NCBI GenBank assembly: GCA_963662155.1
Contig: OY759274.1
Coordinates: 48,493,077 to 48,557,076, forward strand
DNA from: Lamellibrachia columna
Taxonomy: Eukaryota > Annelida > Polychaeta > Sabellida > Siboglinidae
Reading direction: 5' to 3'
DNA: 64,000 nucleotides
The notes beneath the pieces are model-generated. The model saw only the letters and a program-made list of their open reading frames with translations. It ran no database searches and had not been told where the DNA came from. The translations under genes were made by a program, and so were the position numbers. Below are positions 20,818 through 34,140 of the stretch, piece after piece (the first letter of the stretch is position 1; each line of letters opens with the position of its first letter).

Positions 20818-23800
20818 GATTTGGGCAGTGGGCAGGTCCAATGGACCTGTACGGGATGGAATAAGACGCTCCCGCCTCCACGAGTGTACCATGTATGGGT
20901 AAAATACGGAGATGTTAACATGACATCACAGGGCGGAGGTCTTCCTCGATGAAGTCAAAGGCAAGGACGGAAGGGCTCCAAGATGAGTTCAACGACCACG
21001 TTTTTAGCACCAAGGCGAGCCACATGTTTTGGTGTATATCGGCTGTGGTCCACAAGCGTGGAGAGGGGTGGGCTCCGCTAGGTTGTAAATCTGCCCTAGA
21101 CACACCTTGATCATGAAAACCAGTTTGAATCACATACCGGAACGGTCGCAGGACGGGTCAACAATGACCACGCCTTCCGCCGTACACCAGAACGGGGGTG
21201 TTAAGTATGATACTGGTGCCCCTACCAACAAGACACGTGGAAGAAACGACATCACCATCGGCACATGGAACGTCAAGACATTGAGAGCTGCAGGAAAACT
21301 GAAAGAACGCACACATGAGATGGAGAGATACAGATGGAATCCGCTTGGACAGAAGAAGGACACAAGGTCTACTTCAGTGGCAAGAAGGACAAACACGAAC
21401 ATGGCGTTGGGTTTCTTGTTCACAAAGACATCGTGAACAGTGTCATGGGTTGTCGCCCTATCTCCAGCAGGCTCATCACCATCCGCCTGAATGCAACTCC
21501 ATTCAACACGACAGTCATACAAGTTTATGCCCCAACGTCTGATTATGACGACAGTGAGGTGGAAGATTTCTATGGCCAGCTGCAAGAAGTCATAGAGGAG
21601 ACGCCAAAGAAAGACAATCTTATTGTACTAGGAGACTGGAATGCAAAAGTGGGAAAAGATGCGCAGACCAACTGGCAAGACACTTGCGGACATTTTTGCA
21701 ACGTGGAAACAAATGAGAGAGGTCACAGGCTCCTCGAATTTGCAATGTACAATGAGCTGATGTTGGCTAACACATTTGGCCCACACAAAACATCTAGAAG
21801 ATGGACCTGGCACAGCCAAGATTGAAAACATCACAATCAGATCGACTACATTTTGGTGAAACGGCTCTTTCAAATTAGAGTGAACATTGTCAGGACACGA
21901 AGCTTTTCAGGAGCAGATATCTGAAGTGATCATGACTTGTTGATGACAACCTTTCACATTCGTCTGAAGAGGATCAGCAAACCAAAGCCAACAAAAATAA
22001 AATTTGACACCGAGAAACTTAAGGAACCTGATGTAGCAGAAGCATTCAAAACAATGATAGGTGGGAAATTTGCACCCCTTATCATAATGGATGACGAAGA
22101 TACCGACGAGAAATTGCTGACCAACACCTTCAACAAAATAGTGACCGACACAGCCAGCGAGATCCTTGGAAAACACCGTCGGACAAAGAAACCATGGGTC
22201 ACAGCAGACATCCTAGATCTTTGTAACAAAATAAGGGAATTGAAAATGAGAAAATGTGATCCTGAAGGTGCAGCAAAATACAGAGAAGTCAACAAGAAGA
22301 TCAAACAAGATATGAGAAGGGCAAAAGATAACTGGATAGCAGAACAATGCTGTGAAATTGAAGATAGCTTGAGTAAGAACAACGTCACGAAGGCTTATCA
22401 AATAGTGAAAGACCTGACATCAGTGAAGAAAGGGATAGCTACCACTATCCAAGACAAATCAGGGAAATACCTGACAAAAGAACAGCAGATCCTCAATCGA
22501 TGGACAGCATACTGCTCAGAACTGTACAGCCACAACACCAACTGAGACCCAGTAGTACTAAATTGTCCACAGACTACTGAAGAGGACGACTACCTCATTC
22601 TTCGTGACGAAGTGGAGGCTACAGTAAAGTCTCTGAAAAAAGTAAAGTCAGCTGGAATTGATAATATACCAGCAGAACTGGTTCAAGCTGGGGGAGAAGC
22701 TTTGATTACCACACTTACAACAATCTGCAGCAATATCTGGCAGACAGGAGAATGGCCAACCCCATGTACTCAGTCACACTTTCCAAGAAAGGCAACCTAC
22801 ATATGTGCCAAAATTACAGAACAATCAGCCACCCGAGCAAAGTCATGTTGAAGATCCTACTCAAAAGACTCAAACCTCATGCAGAAGAGATCATTGCTGA
22901 AGAACAAGCGGGTTTTCGAGCAGGGCGGAACACCAGAGAATAGATTTTCAACCTTAGGATCCTTTGCGAGAAATACCTTCGACATCCGCAAAGCCTGTAT
23001 CATGTCTTTACATATTTCAAGAAGGCCTTTGATAAGATATGGTATGCGGCTCTATGGGCAACCATGAAGAAGTACAACATTGGCTCCTAGTTTGTCCGAA
23101 CCATTGAAAACATATATGACAATGCCACCAGTGCAGTAATCTTCAACAGCAGCATAGGAGACTGGTTTCGAACAACAGTCGGAGTTCGACAAGGATGCCT
23201 ACTATCACCAACGCTCTTCAACATTTTTCTGGAAAGGATCATGACTTTAGGAAACCATCAAGGCACTGTCAGCATTGGAGGCAGGGCAATCACCAACCTT
23301 CGTTTTGCTGACGACATCGACGGCTTAGCAGGAGATGAACAAGAACTAGCCAATATGGTGGAGCGCCTCGAGAAAACATCTACATCATACGGCATGGAGA
23401 TTAATGCCGAAAAGACCAAACTGATGACGAACAACACACAAGGCATCAGCACAGAGGTCAAAGTTAATGGACAGAGACTTGAGAGAGTAAAAAGCTTCAG
23501 GTACTTGGGATCAATTATCACAGATGAGTGTTCCAAGCCAGGATTGCACAGACACCAACAGCACTAACAAGGTTGAAACCCTTATGGAACGACAGAAACA
23601 CTGATGCGCTCCCTTGTCATGTCCATCTTTCTGTACGCTTCTGAAACATGGACCCTCTCAGCAGATCTACAGAAGAGGATTACAAGCCATGGAAATTAGA
23701 TGTTTTCGGAAGATCTTGCGCATATCATACAAAGACCATGTTACTAACGAAGCTGTCCGCAACAAGATCAAACAAGCCATCGGACCATATGACGACCTTC

Positions 23801-24062
23801 TTACAACAGTTAAGAAGCGTGAACTGAAGTGGTACGGTCATGTATCACGATTATCTGGCCTTGGAAAGACCATCTTGCAAGGTACCGTAAGAAGGGGAAA
23901 CGACGAGGTAGACAGAAGAAGAGGTGGGAAGACAACATCAAAGAGTGGACAGGAATGGAGTTCGCTGACTCCCAGAGGACTGTCGAGAACAGGGAAACGT
24001 GCTAGAAAGTCATCAATGGTGCCCCAGCGATCCTTACGGGTTATGGTGAAGTGAAGTTATTT
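20818..24062 (+). mobile_element. RTE-like non-LTR retrotransposon, near full length but broken
   Basis: The 5' UTR runs from about 20818. An AP-endonuclease starts around 21235 (RNDITIGTWNVKTLRAAGKL) and continues with EEGHKVYFSGKKDKHEHGVG, QVYAPTSDYDDSEVEDFYGQ, GDWNAKVGKDAQTNW and RWTWHSQD. The RT part shows SLKKVKSAGIDNIPAELVQA, a frameshifted KKAFDK box (about 23025), GVRQGCLLSPTLFN (about 23180) and FADDIDGLAGDE (about 23300). The C-terminus has YKDHVTNEAVRNKIKQAIGP and LKWYGHVSRLSG. In-frame stops at about 21823 and 21922 and near 22543, several frameshifts, and a deletion near 21335 (between MERYRWN and EEGHKVY) inactivate it. It is about 3.25 kb, inserted in the 78-bp minisatellite near the TGTAGA motif. 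It is absent from the inverted copy at 35.2-35.8 kb. Confidence 0.92.
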
Positions 24063-24175
24063 AGGGGTAAAAGGGCTGTAATGTGTGTGTTTGTACTTTA
24101 CTGTGCCAGTTATCCCCTCTTATAAGGTCACCCGTTCTGTAGAGGGTCAAGGGCTGTAATGAGTGTGTTTGTGTG
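24063..24175 (+). repeat. 78-bp minisatellite, continuation
   Basis: About 1.4 units resume exactly in register after the LINE (ggtaaaagggctgtaatgtg, then tactttactgtgccagttat). This shows the LINE split a pre-existing array. Confidence 0.92.
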
Positions 24176-25590
24176 CATTCGGTGTTTAAATCCGTGACGT
24201 TACATTTTACAATATATTGCCGTGAAATGACAACGACGAAGGTTTCTTAAATATCGGACAAAACATATTTTGGTTTGCTCTCTTGTGCATATTACACCAC
24301 AGTAATTGTACACAATTCTTTGAACTATTTGACTAAGTGTATTTATAAAAAATATTAGTACTTTTTTGTGACATAGTTATTTGTTGACTTTATGTCACTT
24401 GCTCCATTTTGTCATTTTAGAAATTAAGTTATTGACACAGAACATTTTTATGACATAGAGCAGCAAGTGCAATCAAATCACCCTTCAATAACTGCCCTTA
24501 AGAAACAATGATGCAGGTCTTATGACACAATTATGTTACCAGTTGTCGTAATCAATTGACATTTCAAGAATTAAGTAATGCTTTGATTTTTTTTATTTGG
24601 CAATGCTCAAAGTTCGGGCATGCGACCTTTTCCAGTTTTTATGTCAATAAGGTATAGCCGTTGCTATTTGTTGTTGTGCAGTAATTTGTAGTAATTTCAC
24701 GAATGTGTCACTCGCCAATTTGGGAGAAAAGACAATTGGACAGAACAGTTATATTTCAGCTGCAGTATGTTAAGTATCATGCAAATACGTTAATCATAAG
24801 ACTTGTCGAACAATCTCAATCTGAAAGTTGAAATTCGTAATAGAAAATATATAGTAACTACATTCCTATTAAACTAAGAAGTCATTACAAGTATCCCGGA
24901 CAGTATACAGTAGCACTTTGGAACGTGTCCTGTAAAATAACAATTTGAAATATAGACTGCTAAAATCACTCTCAGAAATAAAAATAAAATAACAAACTCT
25001 GTACATATATTATCCTTCTCGTTATCATACTTTAATTTTGTTATGCACATATGTACGAATATATATAGACATTCAGCATATTTAAGCTCAGTAGTTAGAG
25101 GCACCTGAAAATATAACAAATGCCTTTACCCCTTAGCTTAGTTTTTCTGCAAAGTTGCTCAGATATAACCACTTGTTAATTGGTTAAAATGTTAGGACAT
25201 TCTGAGACACCACGTTTTTTACTTTCCTGAAAATTGGTTGATTTAACAAGGAATGAACTTACTGGGTAAAAGAGCTGCAGACTGATTGCATGGCTGTCGC
25301 AATAACACGTGATGCTATTGGTCATACACTTACTCCCTTTTCTCATAATAAAACACTATTCCATTTTCACTTGCTCTTTTATGCTGTGTCATCTGTAGAA
25401 CATCTGCCATCTAACAGGTTTTATTATGTTAAAATATGGCTTTTGGTCCCATCATTGTGATGGCAAAAATATCACTTGCTCCCTTTTGTAATTTTACGAT
25501 AGTATGTTCCTTGATACTCTTCATCGCAATTTGCATTTTGTGGTAAGAAAATTGTCGTATTTTCATAAATGATTGTTGACATGCAGTGAT
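24176..25590. other. TIR element interior, right part; no gene seen
   Basis: 24180-25010 has no counterpart in the inverted arm. 25020-25590 matches 34650-35190 inverted (ttagaggcacctgaaaatat, gttttattatgttaaaatatgg). No coding region is supported. Confidence 0.6.
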
Positions 25591-25599
25591 CAGTTTTTT

Positions 25600-26080
25600 T
25601 TCCTTTTTATTAGAAAAATATTTAAATGAGAAAATGTTTCTTATTCCAAGAAAAAGTCTTTCAGAAGGTTTTTCTTTTTTTCAGAAAAATATTCTTACTA
25701 ACGTGAAACATCCAAAATGACTACAAGAAATATATTCTTATTACATTTAAGAAAAAAGTTCTTGATTTACAAATTTTCTTCTGTGGTTCCCTAGAAAATA
25801 ATTTAAGAAAAATGTTCTTGCTTTTTTACTTGATTGAAGAAAATGCTTTTCTTATTTCAGAAAAAAACATTTCTTAGATAAGAACATTTTTCTTGGATAA
25901 ATAAGAATATATCTCTATAGCTTTCTCTTGAATTTAGAAACTATTTTCTTCAGCCAATACATTTTTTTAATGAAATGTTTCTTAAATCACGAACATATTT
26001 TTCTTACGTCGCTCCCTAGACATTTTTTTCTCGTTTTAAGTTTTTTTTTTATTAAAACAAGAAAATTATTTTTAGCAGTG
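25600..26080. repeat. Right subterminal AAGAAA/TTTCTT array of the TIR element
   Basis: Dense inverted AAGAAA and TTTCTT motifs, matching 34152-34630 on the opposite strand. The array ends with TTTTTAGCAGTG. Confidence 0.75.
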
Positions 26081-26082
26081 TA

Positions 26083-29000
26083 GTTATAAAATGTTGTGGA
26101 CTCCATCTCTCATGTGAAAATGTTGTGAACTCCAACTCTCATTGGTAAATACTGTGTCCTACTTCCCTCAGGATTAAATGATTTGTGTTCCATCTCTCAT
26201 GAATATATGCTGTGGACTACATTTCTCACGGGTAATTGCTGTGGCCTCCAACTCTCATAAATAAATGCTGTGTACTCCATATCTCAACAATAAAAGCTGT
26301 GGAACCCATATCTTGAGATTCAATGCTTTGAAATGCATCAGCCGAGAGAAAATGCTGTGGATTTCACCTCAGTTGTGAAAATGTTGTTAACTCCAACTCT
26401 AGTTGGGTAAATGTTGTGGGCTCCATCTCTCATAAGGAAATGCCACGTACTGCATCTCTTAAGAGTAAAAGCTACGTAATCCATCTCTCATGAGTATATA
26501 CTGGGCACTCCATCTCTCAAGAATAAATGCTGTGTATTTGGAGTCAATGCTGTGGACTCCATATATCGTAAATGTTATTGACTCTATCTCACCTTAGTAA
26601 ATGCTATGGACTAGTGATAAAGAAGAAGGGGAAACAGAAATCGACGATCGGTATCTTTGTGTAAATGTTGTGGACTCCACATTTTGTGAGTAAATGCTGT
26701 GGTTTCTATCTCTTCTGACTAATTGCTGTGTACTCTACGTCTTTTCCTTAGGACGCCATCTCTTGAGAGTCAATGCTGTGAACTCCATGGGTCGTGATAA
26801 AATGCTGTGAACTCCATTTCTCAAGAGTAAATGTTGTAGTCCATCTCCCATATAAAAATATTGTGAACTCCAAATCTTGCGAGAATATACTATTTACTCC
26901 ATATATTGGGAGTCAATGCTGTGGACTCCAAATCTCGTACGTACTGTGGAATAGTGATGAAAAAGAAGGGGAAACAAAAATCAATCATTGTCAGCCTCAT
27001 TTCAGATTACAGGCAAAAGGAGAAGAGTAAATGCTCTGCGTCCATCTCCTATGAGTAAATGTTGTGGAGTTCACCTCTCATTAGTAAATGTTGTGAACTG
27101 CATCTCTAGTGAGTAAATGTTGTGAAATCCATCTCTCATAAGTAAATGCCGTGTACTTTGTCTCTCAGTAGTAAATGCTATGTACTCCTTCTTTCAAGAG
27201 TAAATGCTGTGTATTCCATCTCTCACGAGTAAATGTTGTGAACTGCATCTCTCATGACTAAATGCTGTGTACGGGCTACAGGGAAAAGGAGGAGACCAAC
27301 AATTTCATCTCTCATTTGTAAATGCTATGGGCACCATATGTTTTCAGTCAATGCTGTCGGTCCCGTCTCTTCTGAGTAAATGCTGTGGACTGTTCCTCTC
27401 ATGAGTAAAAGCTTTGGACGCCATCTCTTGACTGTCAATGGTGTGGACTCCATGTGTAGTGATAAAATGCTGTGGACTCCATCTCTGATATGAAAATATT
27501 GTGAATTCCTACCCTCATTGGTAAATACTGTGTGCTCCTTCTCTCATGATAAATGCTGTATGCTCCATCTCTCAGTACTAAATGCTGTGGACACCATCTG
27601 TCAAAATATATGTTGTGGGCCCCAGCTCTCATGTAAAAATGCTGTACACTCCATATGTTGTAAGTAAATGCTGTGGACTCCACCTCTCTTGAGTAATTGC
27701 TTTGGACTCCATCTCTTGAGAATGAATATTGTGGACGCCATGTGTCGTGAGAAAATGCTGTGTAGAATAATGGGAAAAAACGGTATCTGTTCCTGCCTCA
27801 CCCCGGACTACACTGAAAGGGACGAGAGCAACAATTACATCTCTGATATGTAAAAGATGAGGACTCCTTCTGTCGTGAGTAAATGTTGTGGCATCTATTG
27901 CTCGTGAGTAAATGCTGTGCACTCCATCGCTTATGAAAAAAAAACCTGTGGTCTCCAACTCTCATGGGTAAATACTGTGGAATCCATGTCTCACGAGTAA
28001 ATGCTTTGGACTCAATCTCTCATTAGTAAAACAGAGTATTCCATCTCTCTTGAGTAAATGTTGTGTACTCCATATCTCATGAGCTCATGACTTAACATCA
28101 TAATTATATGCTGTGGACCTGTCATAAAGAACAATTTAAAAATAAATCGACGAACTGTAGTTATGCCAGCATCACTCCGGACAAAAGAGAAAAGGATAAA
28201 AACAACAATTCCATATCTCATGAGTAAATGTTGTTTACATCATCTCTCGTGAGTAAATACTACGAACTCCATCTCTCATGAGTAAATGCTGTGGACGGGC
28301 TACAGGGAAAGGTTGAGCGCATCAATTGCAACTATCATTTGTAAATGCTGCGGATTTCATATGTTTTCAGTAAATGCTGTGGGTTCCATCTCTTCTCAGT
28401 AAGTGGTATGGAATCCTCCTCTCATGAGTTAATGGTCTGGTCGCAATCTCTTCAAATCAATCGCGTGGACTCCAAGTGTAGTGATAATATAGTGTGCACT
28501 CCATCTCTCATATGAAAATGTTGTGAATCCCAACTCTTATTGCTAAATACTGTTTGCTCCTTCCCTCATGATTAAATGTTGTGTGCTCCGTCTCTCAAGA
28601 GTAAATGGAGTGGACTCTTTCTTTCATGAGTAAATAATGTGTACTCCATATCTCGTCAATAAAAGCTGTGCAACCAATCCCTTGAGAGTCAATGCTTTGG
28701 ACTGCATCAGTCATGAGAAAATGCTGTGGACGCCATCTCTCATTAATATATGCAGTGGACTCCATCTCTCACGGGTAAATGCTGTGGCCTCCAGCTCTCG
28801 TGAATAATAGCTATGTACCCCACCTCTCTTGTGAAAATGTTGCTGACTCCAACTCTAATGGGTAAATGTGGTGGGCTCCATCTCTAATAAGGAATTATCG
28901 CGTACTCCATCTCTCACAAGTAAATGCTACGAAATCCATCTCTCTTGAGTATATACAGTGTATTCCATCTCACAAGAGAAAATGCTGTGTATTCAATATC

Positions 29001-32000
29001 TTGGGAGTCAATGCTGTGGACTCCATATATCGTAAATGCTGTGGACTCCTCCTGTCCTTTGTAAATGTTGTGGACTAGTGATAAAGATGAAGGGAAATAA
29101 AAATCGACGAAAACTATCGATGCCAGCTCTAATGTATAAAATATGTAGATTCCATATGTTGTGAGTAAATGTTGTGGACTCCACCTCTCATGGAGTCCAC
29201 ATAATTTGGATTCCACCTCTTGAGAGTGAATACTGTGGGCGCCATCTATCGGGAGAAAATGCTGTGGAGTCCATCTCTGATGTGAAAATGTTGTGAACTC
29301 CACCTCTCATTGTAAATATTATGTACTCAATCTCTCAAGAATAAATGCTGTGGACGCATTCTCTCATAAGTAAATGTTGTTGGCGCCGTCTCTCCTTAGT
29401 AAATGGTGTGGGCTAGTGATGAACAAGAAGGGGAAACAAAAATCAATGACCGATATCGTTGCCAGCCTCACCCCGGACTGCAGGGAAAGGAAGGAGCGCA
29501 ACAATTGCATCTCTCATGTGTAAATGCTGTTGACTCCATCTCTCTTCAGGAAAACTGTGGACTCCATCTCTCGTCAGGAAAAGTGTGGGCTCCATCTCTT
29601 GAGTGTCTATGCTGTGGACTCCATTTATATTAAGTAAATTATGTGGACTCCATTTCATATTAGTAAAAGTTGTTCAATCCATCTCTCACGAGAGTAAATG
29701 TTGTGGACTCCATCACTCACGAGAGTAAAGCATATGGACCCCATCTGTCATCAATAAATGCCTTTTACTCCATCTGTCATTGCGTAAATGCTGCGTACTT
29801 CATCACTTAAGAGTAAATGCTGTGGATTCCATCTCTCATGAATAATTGTCATGTACGTCATCTCTCTTGAGAATATATTGTGGACTCCATCGCTCATGAG
29901 CAAATGCTGTGTACGCGTTACAGGGAAAAGGAGGAGAGCAACAGTAACATCTATCATGTGTAAATGCTGTCGACTCCTTCTTTCAAGAGTAAATAATATG
30001 TACACCATATATCGTCAATAAAAGCTATGGAACCAATCCCTTTAGCGTAAACGATTTGGACTGCATCAATCATGACACAATACTCACGAGAGTAAATGCT
30101 ATGGACGCCATCTGTCATCAATAAATGCCTTGTACTCCATCTGTCATTGTGTAAATGCTGTGTACTTCATCACTTAAGAGTATATGTTGTGGACTCCATC
30201 GCTCATGAGAAAATGTCTTGTACTCGATCTCTTTGGAGTAAATACTGTGTACTCAATTTCTCATAAGTATATGTTGTGGATTCCATCTCTCGTGAGTAAA
30301 TACCATGTTCTCAATCTCACATTAATAAATGCTGTGTACTACATCTATCAAGAGTCAATGCTGTGGAAGCCATCTCTCATGAGTATAGGCTGTGTATTCC
30401 ATCTCTCAACATTAAATACTGTGTATACCATCTCTAATGAGTAAATGTTGTGGACTCCATCTCTCTTGGGTAAATGTTCTGAACTCCATCTCTCATTCGT
30501 AAATTCTACATTTCTCATGAGTATATGCTGTGTACACCATCTCTCATGAGTAAGTGCTGTGAACTGCGTCTCTCATCAGTAAATGCTGTGGACTCCATCT
30601 CTAATCAGTAAATATCATGTCATCGATCTTTTATAAGTAAATACTGGGTACTCTGTCTCTTTTTGTGGACTCCATCTTTCAACAGAAATTACTGTGGACT
30701 CCATATTTTTCAGTAGATCTCTCATGAGTATATGTCGTGTACTCCTTCTCTCATGAATAAATGCTGTGTACGGGTTATATGGAAAAGGAGGAGAGCCACA
30801 GTAGCATCTACCAAGAATAAATGTTGTGGACTCCATCTCTCATGTATGAATTTCATGTACGTCATCTCTCTTGAGAATATATTGTCGATTCCATCTCTCA
30901 TGAGTAAAAGCTGTGTACGGGTTATAGGGAAAAGGTGGAGAGCAACAATAACAACTATCATATGTAAACTCTGTGGATTCCTTCATTCAAGAGTAAATAA
31001 AATAAAATGTGTACGCCATATCTCATCAATAAAAGCTGTGGAACCCATCTATTGAGAGTCAACCCTTTGGACTGCATCAGTCATGAGAAAATGCTCCGGA
31101 CGCCATCTCTCATGAATATATGCAGTGGATTCCATCTCTCACTGGTAAATGTTGTGGCCTCCAACTCTCGTAAATAAATGCTATGTGCCCAACCTCTCAT
31201 GTCAAAATGTTGTTAACTCCAAATCTAATGGGTAAATGTTGTGGGCTTCATCTCTTTAAAGGAATTCTCGCGTTCTCAATCTCTCAAGAGTAAATACTAC
31301 GAAATCCATCTCTCATGAGTATATACAGTGCACTCCATCTCTCAAGAGTAAATGCTGTGTATTCCTTATATCGGGAGTCAATGTTGTGGACTCCTCCTCT
31401 CCTTTGTAAATGTTGAGGACTATTGATAAAGAAGAAAGGGAACAATATATGAAAAGTATCGATGCCAGCTCTCTTGTGTAAATTCTGTAGACCCCATATG
31501 TTGTGATTAAATGTTGTGGACTCCACCTCTCATGAGTAACTGCTTTGAATTCCATCACATGAGATTTATTACTGTGGACCCCATCTATCGGGAGAGAATG
31601 CTTTAAACTCCTTCTATCACGTGAAAATGTTTTCAGCTCCAACTCTCATGTACTATGTACTCCATCTCTCAAAAGTAAATGCTGTGGACGCCTTCTCTCA
31701 TGAGTAAATGTTGTTTGCGCCGTCTCTACATAGTAAATAGTGTGGTCTAGTGATGAAGAAGAAGAGGAAACAAAAGTATATGACCGGTATCTTTGACAGC
31801 CTCACCCGGACTACAGGGAAAGGAAGGAGCACAACAATTGAATATCTCATGTGTAAATGCTGCGGCCTTCATCTCTCGTCAGTAAAAGCTGTGGACACCA
31901 TCTATTTAGAGTCTATGCTGTTGTTCCCTTCTATATTAACTAAATTTTGTGAACTCCATTTCTAATTACTAAAAGTAATTCACTCCTTCTCTCACGAATG

Positions 32001-32516
32001 TAAATGCTATGGACTCCATCTCTCACGAGATTAAATCCTATTGCGTGCCTGTGTCATAAATAAATGCCTTGTATTCCATCTGTCATTGGGTAAATGTTGT
32101 GTACTTCATCACTTAAGAATAAATGCTGTGGATTCCATCGCTCATGAGAAAATGTCATGTACTCGATCTTTGAGGAATAAATGCTGTGTACTCGATTTCT
32201 CATGAGTATATGTTGTGGACTCCGTCTCTCATGAGTAAATACCATGTTCTCCATCTCCCATTAGTAAATGCTTTTTACTCCATCTTTCAAGAGCATATGC
32301 TGTGGAAGCCATCTCTAATGAGTATATGCGGTGTACGCCAACTCTCAAGAATAAATGCTGTGTATACTATCTCAAATGAGTAAATGTTCTGGCCTCCATC
32401 TCTCTTGGGTAAATGTTGTGGATGCAATCTCTCATCAGTAAATACCATATTCTCCATCGCTCATGAGTAAATGCTGTGGACTCCAACTCTAATGAGTAAA
32501 TTTTGTGGACTCCATA
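26083..32516 (+). repeat. 29-bp satellite, block 2, forward-oriented part
   Basis: About 220 monomers in the CTCATGAGTAAATGCTGTGG orientation. Recurrent non-monomer spacers occur at 26608-26660, 26950-27030, 27275-27310, 27765-27850, 28110-28205, 28290-28330, 29075-29130, 29410-29515, 29911-29950, 30767-30805, 30918-30960, 31423-31480 and 31745-31845. Runs of monomers between spacers recur in the same order, which shows higher-order duplication. One example is the gggctccatctct, aaggaattatcgcg, ctacgaaatcc sequence near 28870-28930, repeated near 31250-31310. Confidence 0.95.
29407..29515 (+). repeat. Representative long satellite spacer (type A)
   Basis: Begins ctagtgatgaacaagaaggg, passes through accgatatcgttgccagcct and accccggactgcagggaaag, and ends in attgcatctctcatgtgtaa, after which monomers resume. 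Near copies are at 16862, 31745, 33190-33305 (inverted), 43445, 44690, 46105, 59150, 62085 and 63450. It is not derived from the 29-bp monomer, so it marks higher-order units. Confidence 0.85.
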
Positions 32517-32532
32517 TCTAGATATATCTAGA
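32517..32532. other. 16-bp palindrome at satellite inversion point
   Basis: TCTAGATATATCTAGA is a perfect palindrome. To its left all monomers run forward; to its right all run reversed up to 34140. Monomers and spacers mirror each other outward from this point. Confidence 0.9.
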
Positions 32533-34140
32533 GAGATAGAGTACCCACCATTTACTCATGAGAGATGGAGAATCCGGTATTTATTATGAGGGATGGCGTC
32601 CACAACATTAACTCTTGAGAGATGGAGTTCATAGCATTTACTCATCAGAGATGGAGTCCACAACATTTACTCATTAGAGATGGTATACACAGCATTTAAT
32701 CTTGATAGATGGAATACACAGCCTATACTCATGAGAGATGGCTTCCACAGAATTTAATCTTGAGAGATGTAGTACAAAGCATTTATTAATGTGAGATTGA
32801 GAACATGGTATTTACTCATGAGAGACGGAGTCCACAAAATATACCCATGAGAAATTAATACATATTATGTACTTTAAAGAGATGGAGTACATTACATTTT
32901 CTCATGAGCGATAGAGTCCACAACATTTACTCTTAAATGATGAAGTACACAACATTTACCCAATTACAGATTGGGTACAAGGTATTTATTTATGACAGAT
33001 GGAGTCCACAGGATTTACTTTCGTGAGCGATGGAGTCCACAGCATTTACTCTCGTGTGAGATGGATTGAACAATTTTGACTAATAACAAATGGAGTCCAC
33101 ATAATTTAATTAATATACATGGAGTCCACAGCAAAGACAATCAAGAGATGGAGTCCACAGCTTTTCCTTACGAGAGATGGAGTCCACAGCATTTACACAT
33201 GAAAGATGCAACTGTTGCCCTCCTTCCTTTCCCTGCAGTCCGGGATGAGGCTGGCAACGTTACCGGTCATTGATTTTTGTTCCCCCTTCTTCTTCATCAC
33301 TAGTCCACACCACTTACTAAGGAGAGACGGAGCCAACAACATTTACTCATGAGAGAATGCGTCCACAGCATTTATTCTTGAGAGGTGGTGTACATAATAT
33401 TTACCCATGAAAGTTGGAGTTCACAACATTTTCACATCAGAGATGGAGTCCACAGCATTTTCTCCCGTCAGATGGCATCCACAGTATTCACTCTCAAGAG
33501 ATGGAATCCAAAGCAGTTAGTCATGAGAGTTGGAGTCCACAACATTTACTTACAACATATGGAGTCTACATAATTTAAACATTAGAGCTGGCATCGATAC
33601 TTTTCGTCGATTTTTATTTCCCTTCATCTTCACCACTAATCCACAACATTTACGAAGGAGAGGAGGAGCCTACACCATTGACTCCCAATATATCGAATAC
33701 ACAACATTTTCTCCAGTGAGATGGAATACACTGTATATACTCATGAGAGATGGATTTTGTAGCATATACTTTTGAGAGATGGATTACGCTAGAATTCCTT
33801 ATGAGACATGGAACACACAACACTTACCCATTAGAGTTGGAGTCAGCAACATTTTCACAAGAGAGGTGGAGTCCACTGCATATATTCATGAGAGATGGCG
33901 TCCACAGCATTTTCTCATGACTGATGCAGTCGAAAGCATCATTCTCAAGGGATTGGTTCCACAGCTTTTATTGATGAGATATGGAGTACACATTATTTAC
34001 TGATAAAAGAAAGATTCCACTCCATTTACTCTTGAGAGACGGAGAACACAGAATTTAATCATGAGGGAAGGAGCAAACAGTATTTACCAATAAGAGTTGG
34101 GATTTAGAACATTTTCACATGAGAGATGGCGTCCACAACA
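32533..34140 (-). repeat. 29-bp satellite, block 2, inverted part
   Basis: About 55 monomers in the GGAGTCCACAGCATTTACTC orientation. Type A spacer at 33190-33305 and a shorter spacer at 33590-33650 lie at about 720 and 1080 bp from the centre. The forward arm has its counterparts at about 730 and 1100 bp (31745-31845 and 31423-31480). About 4.8 kb of the forward arm has no counterpart here. Confidence 0.92.

Larger units (their letters stand above)
17574..26080 (+). mobile_element. 8.5-kb TIR element inserted in satellite (TA-flanked)
   Basis: The left end is CACTGCCAAAAATAATTTTG and the right end is the reverse complement of CACTGCTAAAAATAATTTTC. TA flanks both ends (17572-17573 and 26081-26082), and satellite DNA lies on both sides. 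The first 330 bp and last 480 bp are packed with AAGAAA/TTTCTT inverted motifs, as seen in many TA-target non-autonomous DNA elements. No transposase is recognisable. Inside are a possible tRNA-derived SINE (about 19645), a 78-bp minisatellite (20302-20817, 24063-24175) and an RTE-like LINE. A shortened inverted copy lies at 34152-36953. It is either a large non-autonomous DNA transposon or a composite of one. Confidence 0.65.

Noticed and set aside
17574..26080. Helitron or Polinton assignment for the 8.5-kb element
   Set aside because: No rep/helicase, polymerase B or integrase coding signal, and ends are short TIRs with TA flanks.
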